From the NCBI GenBank assembly GCA_021029095.1, contig JAJOHG010000004.1, positions 186,001 through 250,000 on the forward strand: a stretch of DNA of 64,000 nucleotides. The letters are read 5' to 3'. A program made the translations under genes and the position numbers. Positions 32,600 to 44,921 of this stretch are shown here, one piece after another; positions within the stretch are counted from its first letter, which is position 1, and each line of letters begins with the position of its first letter. The stretch comes from Phellopilus nigrolimitatus (taxonomy: Eukaryota; Basidiomycota; Agaricomycetes; Hymenochaetales; Hymenochaetaceae). The notes under the pieces were generated by a model. That model saw only the letters and a program-made list of their open reading frames with translations, searched no databases and was not told the origin of the DNA.

Positions 32600-35295
32600 C
32601 GATCGAAACGACGGGAATGACTGCTTGTCAGGCAACGGATTTCCACAGTCTATGGCGGCCCTACTGACGTATTGCTCTGGAACGAGACAACACTTCAGTT
32701 CTTGAATGGAAGTGAGTCCAAACTACGTACCGTCGATCATCTCTATCGACAAAATAAGCAATACACTGACGACGGAAAAAGTCGGAGAATCAAGGTACAG
32801 TAGGGGCGTTCAAAGTAGGAACGGAACGACGTTCCATTCCTGTCGGCTACCCAGAAAGGAAGGGATTATTCAGCATAGTGTTAGCAGCGTTACATCTTGC
32901 TTGTCATTCCACATTTTCACCAATCTAGCCTCAACCACTCTTTGCTTCAGCATTTGAAAAATTAAAGACATTATCTGAGATGTATTATATATAATGAACT
33001 TCTGAGAGTAAGATAAAATGTATAGCACTGTCAAACTTAATGATGGTGGTTGAACCCTCCTAAGCAACCGAGTTGAATTTCCTAGCTCACTCTTTGACTA
33101 CAACACATCACCATGCTGAATGGACATGCTGGATGTATTTTGTGTATGTATCAAGTCTTTCCTTGACTGTTTTATAAAGTTTTAGTATTTTTATTGTTTG
33201 TGAAGCCCCAAGGCTAGAGCATGTATTTTAACTATTTGAGCACAACAAGACCATTGACCAGTCATTTGTAGACATTAGAAGTACAGCATCACAGAAGTAA
33301 TAATATAATTATGAGTATGTCAAGTGTTCATCAAGAAAAAGTTGTGTTATGTGCAAAGGGACAAAATATGTTTTGCAAAAGGTGTCGGTTTACAAATTGA
33401 TGCGCATAATGAAACATCCAGAACACCCCATTAGGACAAAAGCATCCTAATATATGACAGATTCTGTGATATATTTGTTGGGTTCTAGTGAACTTGGATG
33501 GTAAAGAGTATTGAAAAGATGCATATATGCGCCATTGTCGCCGCCACAGTGCAAGCGGCAGATGTGTGACCGTCTGTGACTCAGGGATATAAGCTGAAGT
33601 AACCATTTCCTTCTTTGGTAGCCGACAGGAACGGAACGTCGTTCCGTTCCTACTTTGAACGCCCCTAGTGGAACCTCCCATAATGCATAACTCTCATAAT
33701 GCATAACCTCCCATAATGCATGGATCCGGGTTTCCACCGGGTCGGTAGATAGAAAATCCTTATATGATAATGCATAAAACTATATATGCATACAGTCATT
33801 CACCGGTCAATGGGACATCACCACTCAATGGGACACCCGCCTAAAACACCCATTTCTCAACCGTTTTTTCCAATTAATTTTGCGATTTCGAGCTTGAATG
33901 CATGTCAAAGTACTGTATACCAAGTGTGAGCCAGCCAGGCTCAGTATTGCTTGAGAAATGCTCAAAATACAGTCAAATCGTACTAAAATGGTAACTGCAA
34001 CTTGGTGTGACACAATACATTCTGCCTTCTGCACAAATTTTCTCCCTTTGGATCTACACTGATTTTTCATATAATGAGAGGAGAATATGTCTGTAACATA
34101 AACATGACATTATATGAAGGAGAATCTGAACAGATCTTGAGAATGACAGTATATATGCTCTATCCTATCATGAGGTCACAGGTGTTACAGAAGTCCCATA
34201 TGTGTCCTAGATGGCTTCGAAGACAATTTAATTATTCAACATTATATAAATCCATGGTTAGAGGCATATTCACGAAGAGGACATCTGTAGCTACCAGTAC
34301 ATGCACTTTGGTGGCCAGTACCACCCGTAGTTACTCTACTATTGTGGTAAGGGTCGTGGGAAAGCTACTGTCCCATTGAGCGGTGAGGAGCAAAAACGTC
34401 ACAACTTTTTGTTTTCACTATATCTCTTTCATATCTCCTTTATTTTACACAAAATTCTGTAAGGACATTCTAAAGTAGTTTGTTTACCTTCCAGTATTTT
34501 TTGTTTCGTGAAAAAGGGGAAACATGTGGTTGAGTTCGCGATGGCGATTTGGTGTCCCATTGACCGGTGAATGACTGTAATGCATAGCCAATTTGAGTAA
34601 ATTAAATATGGATATGCATTATGCGAGGTCGGTTGCCATCGGGTTGCGACACTTTCATTATTTATTTTCTCCTTTTCTTCCGCAGTTTTTCACATATCAA
34701 CGCTATGATGAGGATTTGACATACTCTCAGTGCTCATTCCGCAGACCTTCCCTGTCTTTTGGGAGAATCCCGGTGCCATTGAACATTCAGCCAGATTTCA
34801 GGCAGGCTCACGGCCATCTCCACCAACTCAGAATAAAGCTGCAAGCAGAACACACAAAGAGCCTTGTACAGCCTGATAACACACAGGTTTTTTTTCAGCT
34901 TAGGGGATGTTATAGCAACCTGATAAATACCATCATAGCTCATCCTCTGATTTTAATGGTTTTAATTACCTAATAAGTCAAGTTTCTCGTATTGCATAAC
35001 CTCTGAATAAGCATAAGCCGACCCTTCCACCGACCTTTATGCAGTATGGGAGGTTCCACTGTAATGATTTCTTTGTTACCATCCTTTAATTTACTTTGGG
35101 ATACTGAACCATGAAGGTATTTCTACGTGTAGTTTCGTCTTATATTATATGTATGTATATACATGCCTAACCTTTGAGGATGTCCCTAAATACTTTTTCT
35201 CTTGAGTAGACTTCTTATTAGACGAGTATCGCGAAGTTGTTGAAGCACTGCTGAGCAAGTCGATGCACATCCGAATTCTCCCTGAGTCCAAATAA
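32600..35295 (+). CDS. Unidentified gene with transposon-loaded intron (5' end unresolved)
   Basis: Not recognised. A coding exon (about 32622-32794) reads VYGGPTDVLLWNETTLQFLN, then RTVDHLYRQNKQYTDDGKS and RRIK. It stops at the donor AAG|gtacag (32795). A 10 nt exon (35117-35126, after ccatgaag) and a final exon from 35210 continue the frame as IKVFLH then FLLDEYREVVEALLSKSMHI and RILPESK, stop 35293-35295. The intron between 32795 and 35116 consists almost wholly of nested inverted-repeat elements. I could not find the start codon; a TGA at 32618-32620 precedes the first exon in frame, so at least one upstream exon is needed. Confidence 0.5.
32803..33665. mobile_element. Inner MITE-like element with about 60 bp terminal inverted repeats
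   Basis: The left terminus GGGGCGTTCAAAGTAGGAAC (from 32803) and the following ~40 bp recur inverted at 33608-33665, with only a few mismatches. The internal part of the repeat is itself palindromic (GGAACGACGTTCC). TA borders both sides. No transposase. It sits 3 bp inside the left end of the pogo-like element. Confidence 0.85.
33793..34577. mobile_element. Inner pogo-like MITE with CAGTCATTCACCGG termini
   Basis: The left terminus CAGTCATTCACCGGTCAATG and right terminus are exact inverted copies over about 25 bp, flanked by TA (33791-33792 and 34578-34579). A second, subterminal inverted motif (CTCAATGGGACA near 33823, TGTCCCATTGAG near 34368) is present. No transposase frame. It lies inside the outer element, so it inserted later. 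Confidence 0.85.
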
Positions 35296-35536
35296 TGATA
35301 TGCACTCATTTCACTTCAATCTGACCCGCGACTGTCCTTATTTATGCGAAGAGCCGTAAGAAACAACAAGCAAGTCATGCGAATAAATCAGAGAAAGGAG
35401 ATACATGGTTATTACAAGTACAGTGGCTGATCAAGAGGGATGGAATTAGATAGTGACTGAGTTCGATGGAAAAGTGAATCTCCTCGACATGTTCACGAGC
35501 ACTGAAACGAACCTTTAGCGCGACATGTCACATCGA

Positions 35537-38500
35537 TCAAGAAGGCCTCCTCCCAATGGTCTCCGGCCTTATATCTGAAGGCAGACTTATCATAGGTTTC
35601 GCGCCGGGTAAAGGTCCCCAATCAAATGACACTATGGATGACGGCAGTTTCGCTTGAGTCTTCCCCAGTTTCACCGACTTCGCATGCGCAGATTGGCGAA
35701 AGTGGCGCCTCTGAGTTTCAGCTGAAGAGTCCTCATCCCGCAAGTGTTCCAGTGAAGTCTGCAATGGTAAGGGCCATGATACCGCGTCAGAAGACACCGA
35801 GGCACCCGCTGTCGTTAGCGAAGGACCTACTGGTCCTGACAAACTATCCAGGGTAGGCGCAAGAATTACCGGCTGAACCGCCTGAGTATTCAATAGAGGC
35901 ACTTTCCTGGCCTTGGACAGAGCATTCTTTAGTCGCATGGCACTACGTTCGGCATTAAGTGCTGCGGCAGTGCTTGCTGCAATAGACGGTGTGACTTGTC
36001 GCTTGAAACCCCCCTTTTTACTATCATCATTGACACTGTCAATTCTTGATGAAAAAGAGTTCTCATCCGTAAACCGTTTTGATCGTGCTGGAGCTGTTGA
36101 GTTATGCAAAGCAGAATCAATTGTGTCCATGCTGAGCTTCGCAACGCGAGACGTCAAGGTCGCAATCTGCTGGGTCTGCATTTCGATGGCGAGGTCGATA
36201 TTGCGGTACGTGCGATTGATTGTGTCTAAAGAAGGGGGTCTTGGCACCAGAATTAATTGGATTGTGATTAGAAAAGAAGGAAAGAGATGCGTACTTCATA
36301 CCGGGTCTGCCTTTTCGGTGTTCCTCCAGCTTCTTTTTGGACGCCTTAAGATGGGCTTCGAGTTGCTCGACCCGGTCATTAATCACCTATGTAAATACTC
36401 GTTAAATTGAAGTGCAAAGGTTGAAGAAACCTGACTCGTACTCGGATCTGCTTCCTTAGCTGACTCTGTGTTTCCGAAGCATCGGGACCGAGAGTCCTCG
36501 CTTTGAGCATCCTTGCAAACTCAGGATCTGCATTGGCTTTTGAGAATCGAACAATCTCTTCTTTGCGAGTTTCAGCTAACGATATGTTAAGCCACCGGAA
36601 TTTGAACTAAAAGAAATGAACTACTCACTTTTAAGCAGGTTACTTTCCACCTCTCTCATGATCGGGATGAACTCGTTTTGTAGCTCATAAGCCGCCAACA
36701 CATCTTTCTCCAAGCCTTTGATCAGTTTCCCAAAAGCATCCAAATCACCGAAAGCCCATTTTGTCTTGTCACCAAGGTCCTCTCTCGTAAGCGCTGTTCT
36801 CGATGGCCGACCAAAGGTTAGTCGCATATTAACGGCAGCTTGACTCGTCTTTTGGAGCTGGCAGAAGAAAGTCAGTTTTGTTTTTGCACAGATCACAAGA
36901 CCGGCAGGTACCTGTTCAAATTCATCTAGCATGGTCATGTAAAGAGTCTGGCACTCTCTCTGCATGCTAGACTCAAACGTCGTCTGCAATGGAATTTGCT
37001 GGCCTGGAGATCGCGCAACTTGCTGAACAGGAGATGATCCTCCGATCACACTACTAGCAGTGTGTTGACCAGTCTTAGCGCCTACGTCAGATATACCGCT
37101 TTTGGGTATGGGAGCGCTTGTTGATGTTGCGGATGGCATCACGAACGGTACATCGCCTGCCGGAGGTGTAGTTGCCGAGAGTGTAGATCCGGGAGGTACC
37201 TTAAAAGGCGGCGGAGGAGTCGCAGGTTTCAAGGAGAAGCTGCCCAGCTGCGGTGGTTTGATTGGAGTTGTATTAAGTCCTGCGAAAGGAGGTGGCGTCT
37301 TCGACGTTGGCTGCTGAGTCCCGGGAACATTAGAAATGGTCGGCGTCGCGGAATCCTGCTTAACTGTTGAACCCGCAACCTGTCCAAAAGGCTTTCTCGG
37401 CGAAGCGGGACGAGCTTTTGGAAATGTAGGAACGGATTGCGAAGGCTGACCACCCGGCAATGTTTTGTCATCTTCACTCGAGACTGGAACGTTCGCCAAG
37501 GGTGAACTTCGGGCGGGGCGTGAACTTGGTCGTCCAAGACCCAGAGAATTTGAAGGCGACAACGAGGGTGCTACAGGCCTTGGAACAAGAACGGCGGCAA
37601 CATCCTCTTCCTTTTCGGGAGAACCAGGTGGTGTTGTGGTTCCAAATGGCGAAGACGATACTGGTTTGCTCAGTGAAGGTAATCGGGTTGCTTTATTCGA
37701 GCTCGCGGACGTGCTCGGCATCACAGGTTTCGATGAAAATCCACTTGGCTGGTTGAGAGAAGATGTCTTCCCAGGCAACAACGGGGAAGGGGGTTTAGAT
37801 GGGATTGTTATTGGTTCACCGGAAATGTTGGAGTTTCCGAGTAATGACGATGCAGATGTTGCGCTAGGCTCGGTAAAAATGGGAGAACTGAGTTTTGCTA
37901 CACCTTGTTCACCCGTAGAAACAATGGCAGAGCCCGCAATCGAAGGTTTCGATGCGTCAGTGAAAGGACTTGGCTTGGAGAACACAGGAAATGGTTTCGT
38001 AGGAAGTGAACTGGATTTGGAAGTAGTATCGAGTGACCCTCCATTTCTAGTCTCCTGCGCAAATGGAGACGATTTTGGAGTCGTGTCATTAGACTCGGGC
38101 GTCGATGAGGATGGCAATGACGACGGGCTTCGGCTCGGGGCCCGGGCTGGAGTTTCAGGCGCGGGCACCTCCTGATCACCAGCGCTATCGCCACTGCCAT
38201 CGCCACTGCCATCGCCACCGCCATCTTCCTCGTCGTTGGAGTCATCTTCGCCCCTTTCTGGTATGCCGTCAGAGCCCTCAGAGAAGGACTCGGAGAGGAA
38301 TGAATCAGCGTCCTCATGGTCTTCACCCTGTTCGTCTCCCAAGTCTTGTTCATCTTCATCGAACGTGCCATGAGTAGACGGTGTCGGGGGGAAGTTGTCA
38401 TGGTCAAGCTCGCCAGGCTGTGGGATGTTGATGAACGATAGCTCTCCTTTCAAAGAGTCCGCGAGATTTTTTTTGTTGCCATCCTCATCTTCGCCAGCTT

Positions 38501-41500
38501 CATTCACTTCAGTTGCCTTTTGTTTGCCACTCTCCTTAGACTCTGAGTTACCCGGTGTTCCTGCAATCGAAGAGTCACGGAATACCGACAACGGTTTTGA
38601 TTTTTGCGCATCGCTGTCTTTCTGCGATTTGAGTAGCTCGCTGAACGATGAAGATTTGCCAGCTCCGGCGAAAGCGCTGAACCCACCCGAGTTTCCATAC
38701 GCCCCGAAAGCGCTAGTAGCTGGTTTATTGGACGTTGTGCTGGCAGGGCTGGGAGTAACAGGAGTGCCGAATGGAGATTTACCAAAAACAGGAGGGCCAC
38801 CGAGTGCAGACGGCGTTCCAAATGTCGGTGTCGACGAATTAGGATTTAGGGGTGTCTGCGGTGAAAGGGCAGAACCAGACCCACCTAACCCAAAAACAGA
38901 CACAGGCTTTGCGGGTGTAACAAACGCGTTCACTGCAGCAGGTGTTGGTTTTGCGAACGGTGAAGAGTTTGGCACCTTTGTGCTAGCGCCAAATGCGCCG
39001 AATCCTTCAGCGGGTTTAAATGCGGATGGCGTCGTTGTCAAGTTGGCGAAAGCGCCAGTCGTAACAGGCGCACCACTACCAAAAGGTGAAGGGCTTGGCG
39101 TACCGAAAGGCGTGGTGGACTGGGCAGCTGAGTGAAAAGAAGTATTACCCACTTTAGGAGTCTCATGCGTTAATGGAGCGTCCAACGATTTTGCGCCGAG
39201 CTCAGGACTGCTTTCAGTACTGGAACTTGGTGTTTGGCGGCGAGCGACAGGCGTGCTGAACACATTTGGACCCTGTTTCTGGGAACTAAGAGAAGGAGAT
39301 TGTTCACCAAAGGCACTTGTCGAGTCCTGCTGCACTTCAGATGGCGAGGATGAGTGAACTCCTGCGGCTGTGCCATTTTTCTCGCCATCGCTACTAGACG
39401 TAGCCATTGTAATACTCGGTGCTTCACTAGGTTTGGACTGCACGCCCTGCTCTTGCTGTCCGAACATGGTCGGTCCGCCTTGCGCGAACGCACCAAAGCC
39501 CTTGGAAGGACCAGCAAATGCGGAAAACGCGGTCGACGAACTGGGGCTGCTGGTCGGTGTAGGAGAGATAGGGAGAGTACTACCGAATGCTGATGGCTTC
39601 CCGAACGAGGACGCGCCAAACGCTGATTGACCAAATGCTGGCTGCTGTCCAAAGACTGATTGCGGCTTTGCGGAGGCAAATCCAGACGTGCCGAATATTG
39701 GGGATGGCTTTGACGTTTTAGCTGAATCTTGAGCCATGCTTGCACCTGATGTCGCTTGCTCTGAAGACTCATCATTGCCAGTAAGAGGCTTGATGAAAGC
39801 AGACCCTTGAGTACTCCCAAACGCTCCAAATGAGCTCGTTGTATTTGCTTGGCCAAATACGCTTGTGCTCGAGCCAGAACGCGAAGTCGATGCCGCCTGA
39901 CTTCCTTGAACAGGACTTTGCGCAAATGCACCAAACATATTATTCACGCCTCCATTTGCTTTATCTTTCCTCGACTCGGCCGATCCACCTAAGGAGAGGC
40001 CGCTGAAACCGTTGCTCCCACCATCATCGGCTTCAGCCATCTCCGCCTCTGGTGAGGCGGCATTTCCTTCAGCAGGGACGGCTGATACGGGAGACGGACT
40101 CGCTGCGGGTACGGAAGAAGCCCCATCCATCATACCAAAACCATGTGGTGCTTGAGATACGAAATCACCAACCGCAGAGGTCGGCCGCTGTCCAAATGCA
40201 GACTGCGCACCAGGACTGAAGGCAGAGATACCGGGATCCTGAGTGAAAGGAGATGATCCAGAGACTGGAACATTCTTTCCAAACCCATCCTTTGACGACT
40301 CGGACTGTTGGGGCACACTCTGTGCAAAACTTGCAAAACCCATCGTGCCGAATGTCGGAGTAGATGGCTGCCCAAACTTTGGCACCGCATTCCCAAAGGA
40401 CGTCGAACCAAATGTCGGTGCGGCGGTTGATGGCTGACCAAAGGCAGAGGACACAGCAGGAGGATTGATGTCCGCCTGCGCAGGCTGAGCTACTGTGGAG
40501 TTTGGTTCTACCATGCCCGGGTATGAGCCGCCTTTCTCATTGGAGACGTGCCATGCCTGTAGCGTTCCATCGCTCGCATATAGATACAGAATAGGCGGGG
40601 GCGGATGGTCGTCGTCCTTTGAACGGGTAAGGTCCATCTCCAGCGCTAAAGGCACCGTGTCTTCAGCATTCGCATCCAGAGGCACACTCGGCGTCGATGT
40701 CTCTTCCAGCGACAAGTTACACCACGTCTCCATTGAGAGCCCATTCTCTTCGAAGCTGCCGATTACGCCAATATCACTGGATGTGCTGTCCCCGATGAAT
40801 ATGAGCACCTTTGCAGGATCCCAATTCCGCATGACCACAGTGAAGGCACCGGGTGGGCGTAGACCCGGGGACGGGTAGTAGGGAGCCTCGAGTTCCGTCT
40901 GGGTAGCAGTGTTCGTTTTAGGGTCGAAGAGTGTAAGAACATGTGTCTGAGGAATCTGCGGGTCGCGACTTCCAGCCGGGGCATAGATGCCATAGAAACT
41001 CTGATTTGATAGCCACATAATAGAAATGACGCTATCATCCTCACCATGAGGTGGCTTGGGGACATGCAACTTAACACTGCTCGTGTTCGTTGGGCTATAT
41101 GTGACAATATCGCCGTTCCTGAGACCGATGGCCAGCTGCTTCCCCTTTGGCGACCACGCAACTGTTTGTGAATTGTTATTAATAGTAAGAAATAGATAAG
41201 AAAACAATACACATACTTGACGTCGGCATCGTCTCGGCAGTTCCGCCGTTCCGCCATCCTCCAACTGACCGTAGCTGCTTAACGTCTAGTATTTCTACAG
41301 CTAGCCCGTCGTTACCACCCTCAGCCTCCCTCCTCACAGCAACTAGATCCGGTAAGTCCACCGGGTTGCCAATTATCTGTCGTAAAGGGCCGGGCAAGCC
41401 AGGCGGAAACGTATGCAGATTCTCTACGCCACCATCTCCAGGCACGAAGAGTTTGGACGTGTCGTAGATCGATATTGAGCCGTCAGCGAACCCAACGACG

Positions 41501-42008
41501 AGGCGTTCGTCGTTAAGACCGAACGCTATGTGCGTGGGTGCCGTTCCAAGTAGTAGAGCACGCTTCGGTACCATGCTGTCTTCATCCTCGGCCGTAGACG
41601 ACACGATCGAATCACGAAGGTCTCCTAGAGGCGAGAATACGAGTGCTTTCAGGGGTGGATGTGTTAATACGCGTGAACTGTTTTCATGTAAAATGTGCAG
41701 ACGTACTATGGTCGCCTTGAGCAGTTCTTGCAATCGCGGCAAACCATCCTTTCGCGTTTGAGATTGCAAAATAGTTCCCTTTTCCATCGAGTGCGCTCAG
41801 ATCGAGAGGCTGAGCAGAGAGGCGTATACGCGATCGCTTGTTCAGAAGGCGTAACGAGAGGAACTGTGCATTAGTTCGAAACATAAGCCTCTTGTTCATT
41901 CACTGAGAGCAAGACAATAATACTCACATCGGCTTCCCTATCCTGCGCCTGGACAGTTGTCCATGAGAGCTGCGGCGTCGGGGGTACCTGCAGAGTACTG
42001 ACATTCAT
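35537..42008 (-). CDS. NUP159: FG nucleoporin Nup159/Nup214-like
   Basis: Cytoplasmic-face nuclear pore protein that recruits the DEAD-box helicase Dbp5 for mRNA export; about 1,950 residues. The start at 42006-42008 gives MNVSTLQVPPTPQLSWTT. The N-terminal beta-propeller has LRLLNKRSRIRLSAQPLDLS, NAKGWFAAIA, LVFSPLGDLRDS, PTHIAFGLNDERLVVGFADG, IAWSPKGKQLAIGLRNGDIV and a YPGMVE segment. A very long exon then carries dozens of FG, SxFG and FGxF repeats with Ser/Thr/Pro spacers. An acidic Asp/Glu/Gly segment (near 38170-38400) and a second Ser/Pro/FG-poor stretch follow. The C-terminal third is helical (QKTSQAAVNMRLTFG to KASKKKLEEHRKG, RVAKL), consistent with the coiled coil that binds Nup82/Nsp1. 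It ends ETIGRRPS. Confidence 0.92.
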
Positions 42009-42604
42009 TGCCGCCGAAGAATCGAAACTCAACCAACTGTTTTTACTTGACGAAGGGCAGAGAAGAGTTTTGAGACGTGTATAATAGTTCTAGATGGTCG
42101 TCAGAGTGGATATGGGTGTTTGCGCAGCATTAGTTCCTCATCAACTCGGACACCACTAAGTTGCATTTTGAATAATCCAAATATGGCAATTCTGGATTTT
42201 GCTCGTTTGTACAGCTGACTTTAGTCTGACAGCGGGCCTCATTTGAGTACAATAAGTATTTTCACATTGCTTATATATACAGAAACAGGAAGAAAAGAAG
42301 CGTCCACATGCTCGGTAGAGCAGTATGAGGGTGGAGGATATAAACTAGATAAAAACAAAACATGCATAGATCGTCTTAACACGCTCATACACGAGCCTGG
42401 GCTGGGCTCCGCCTCCGTCTAAAGTTGGTTGGTATGTACATCCAGTACTCCCGCGTACGTGGCTGGAACCGTCATCATTCCAACACCACACCATTCCCTT
42501 ATCCCATATGTATCCCATATGCCAAAGATCAAAAAAGCAACAGAGCACACAGTTACGTAGCGTTCGGTCTTCGTCCCATCCAACCGAGCCACATAAGGCA
42601 TGAG
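42009..42604. other. Intergenic upstream of the nucleoporin gene
   Basis: No gene; contains the nucleoporin promoter and the 3' flank of the formin-like gene. Confidence 0.5.
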
Positions 42605-44921
42605 TCAGAAGCGGATTGGCTCAATCTTCTTCGGCGTTGGGATCTTCGGCACGCCTACAGCGCCAACTCGGTCGCGCGAAGGCGTCGCCGGGGAGCTTCT
42701 CTGCCCTCGCGAGCTCATCGTGGATGCGGAGTTGCGGTTACGTTCACGGTCCTTAGCAATCCTGCTCGACTTCGCCATCCCTGCAGGAGGGGCGCCAATG
42801 GTACGTGATAACGTCCACGGCAGTTCGAAGCGTGCCTGTGCTGCAAGGGAGACATACCGAGCAATCTCCAGGTGCAATGTCGGATAGTAAGTTGTGGACG
42901 CTTTTCTTGCAACCTATGCACGGCATAAGATTGCTTGAGGTGAAAGTAAAAACCCGAAAATACGCACCAGAATGATACGCTCAATTCCTGATGCGAATAA
43001 GTCCGAATGGAAGCGATGTGCTGAGAGCTCGTTATCCTTGGGAAGATTGAGGTCGGCCGTTGACTTCGCTATGCCGTTTAGGAGCCTAAAGTGTGTTGTC
43101 TATCTCCGACATCACCCCGAGCAAGCCCGAGCATGCAATAGAAGGACGTTTTGCGACATGAAATCAGCCATCAAAGAAGGGAATGCAGACGAATTTTCAG
43201 TCACGTCACCTCAGGAAACAATTATAAGCACAAAGATCTTACCAAGTATCCCATAGCCTCAAATTCCACGCCGCCAGTCATTCCGCCAGGGGCACGAGGC
43301 CTTTCCACCCGTTTTTCATCCGTTTCGTCCAAAACCCAGATTGTGTTGCTTGGGTGACAAAATACCCAGAAATAATCCCTGCACACGTCTGATAGCTCCT
43401 GTAGATATGTCTTGTAGATTCTCGGAATGTGCAGTGACTCAATAAACTCATGCGGAGAGACGGGGGTAGCCGGTATCTCAGCAGGTGGAGGAGCCTTGGT
43501 TAGCAAAAGCGTGCGGAGAAACGAGAAGAGGCTGCGATGTGGCGGAGGAAGGCTGATCAGTTTGTGGTTCACGTTGGCTGGATATTGCTCGTCGTCCGAA
43601 CATTCATCCCAGACTTCGCGTCTGCGTTGTCTGATAGGTGATGAGGAAGATACTGAGGGCAATGCAGAGGGCGGATACAAGTCAAAAATTATGAGAAGAA
43701 GCTCTGCGATGAGCTGGCGCGTGGCGACGTCACCAGGCTTTTTGTCAGAGAAGAGCAGGCGAACGAGCTGTGCGAACGGAGCTGGACACGCCGATCGCAA
43801 AGCCGCGCAGCCTATCTCTGACGTAGACAGTGCCTTGAAGCACCGTAAAAGCTCATGAAGCAACTGGTCGTCGTGCTGCTCCTCTCTAAATCAGAAACAC
43901 TCATTAGAACCGAACATACGGTTAGCCAATTACAGATGCTAACCTCCATTCAACTTCCAGCAATTCGTTGAGACGTGTGAGAACAGCCGAGTAGCCGCCA
44001 AGTTGAAGAAATGATTCAGTCCAGCTGCACTAAGTTAGGCAACCCGTGCAGCTCGAAAACAAAAAGTCCCATACCTTGCCGATTCGTTCCTTAGGAGCAA
44101 TCTTAATTTTTTGACTGCTTCTATGTCCAGCTCCACGCTGGAAGTACTAGTGAGAATGTTTGCATATCTTGAAGGAGACATGTCTTTCGCCCATTTGCTT
44201 TCCGCCTTAGCTCCGGTGGATTCGCTCTTTGCGCCCAAGCCAAGGTGCCCTTTAGACGAACTCCTAGGCATGTCTAGCGAAATGCCGCGCGAGTGGCGGG
44301 CTGCAGTTCGTGGTGCACTCGATTCATCGTCAGAAGAGAGGCGAGCAAGGGAGATCGAGGACCTCATAGCCGCGCCTAAGAAGCGACTGGCCGTCTGAGG
44401 TTTGGGGAAATCGGAAGCGAGGTGCTCATGGGAAGGGCGGGGAGACGTGACAGAATCGCTGCTCTTGCTTTTACGAAGAGTGCCTGATGTTTTCTTCGGT
44501 GTCACAGAGGCGGGCACAGGAGCGGCCTTAATAGTCTGAGAAGAGCGGAGCATGGCAGCTTTAACCGTGTAATCCATGCCATTTAACTTGGGCCGTAGCG
44601 TCTGCGGAATCTGGAGGTCATCCTGTTGAACAGCATCAGCAAGCTTTGCATTGACAGCGGCGGCATACTCGCCAGAAGCTTGTCAAAGGCCTGCGTCATC
44701 TCTACTGAGTCTGCTCCCTGCTGCTGTTGCTGTTGCTGGTGCTGCTTTCCCTTGGCTGCAAGGGGCTTGGGGCCTTTATTCCTGTCCGTATCCTGAAAGA
44801 CGGCTGATTTCTGAGCACCTCTCGAAGGCACAGTGCCGCCCGGTCTGTTCTCCTTGCCCGCATTTTCGCAGTCAGCCGTGACGTCGACGGATATGGTTCG
44901 TTTTCCAAAACCTCTGAACAT
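42605..44921 (-). CDS. Formin-type GTPase-binding/FH3 protein without FH2
   Basis: Rho-GTPase-binding armadillo-like regulatory protein of the diaphanous type. The start at 44919-44921 gives MFRGFGKRTISVDVTADCEN, then a Gln-rich stretch. A GC-AG intron (44623-44672, CTG|gcgagt) joins AFDKLL to DDLQIPQTLRPKLNGMDYTV, the family signature. A Ser-rich linker is followed by SVELDIEAVKKLRLLLRNES, WTESFLQLGGYSAVLTRLNE, LLHELLRCFKALSTSEIGCA and DVATRQLIAELLLIIFDLYP. After less certain splicing near 43080-43240 come LLNGIAKSTADLNLPKDNEL, HRFHSDLFASGIERIIL and YYPTLHLEIARYVSLAAQAR. It ends KKIEPIRF. There is no Pro-rich FH1 or actin-nucleating FH2. Confidence 0.85.

Larger units (their letters stand above)
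32798..35061. mobile_element. Pogo/Tigger-like non-autonomous element (outer, interrupted)
   Basis: Left end TA-CAG..TGGAACCTCCCATAATGCAT is interrupted after CAG by another element. Right end ATGGGAGGTTCCACTG-TA at 35061 is its inverted complement. It is flanked by TA on both sides (32796-32797, 35062-35063). CAGTGGAACC-type termini with a TA target are characteristic of pogo/Fot1-like Tc1-mariner elements. No transposase frame is present. Without its two insertions it would be about 0.6 kb. Confidence 0.72.

Noticed and set aside
32798..35061. Possible transposase inside the nested elements
   Set aside because: The largest frames (about 100-126 codons) have no DDE or DNA-binding features.
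37465..39135. Long plus-strand frames opposite the nucleoporin
   Set aside because: Mirror of FG-repeat codons; Gly/Ser/Phe periodicity belongs to the minus-strand protein.
41690..41760. GC-AG intron in the nucleoporin (ATT|gcaaga)
   Set aside because: Phase does not fit; the GT donor at CATA|gtacgt joined after cctgaaag restores the propeller sequence.
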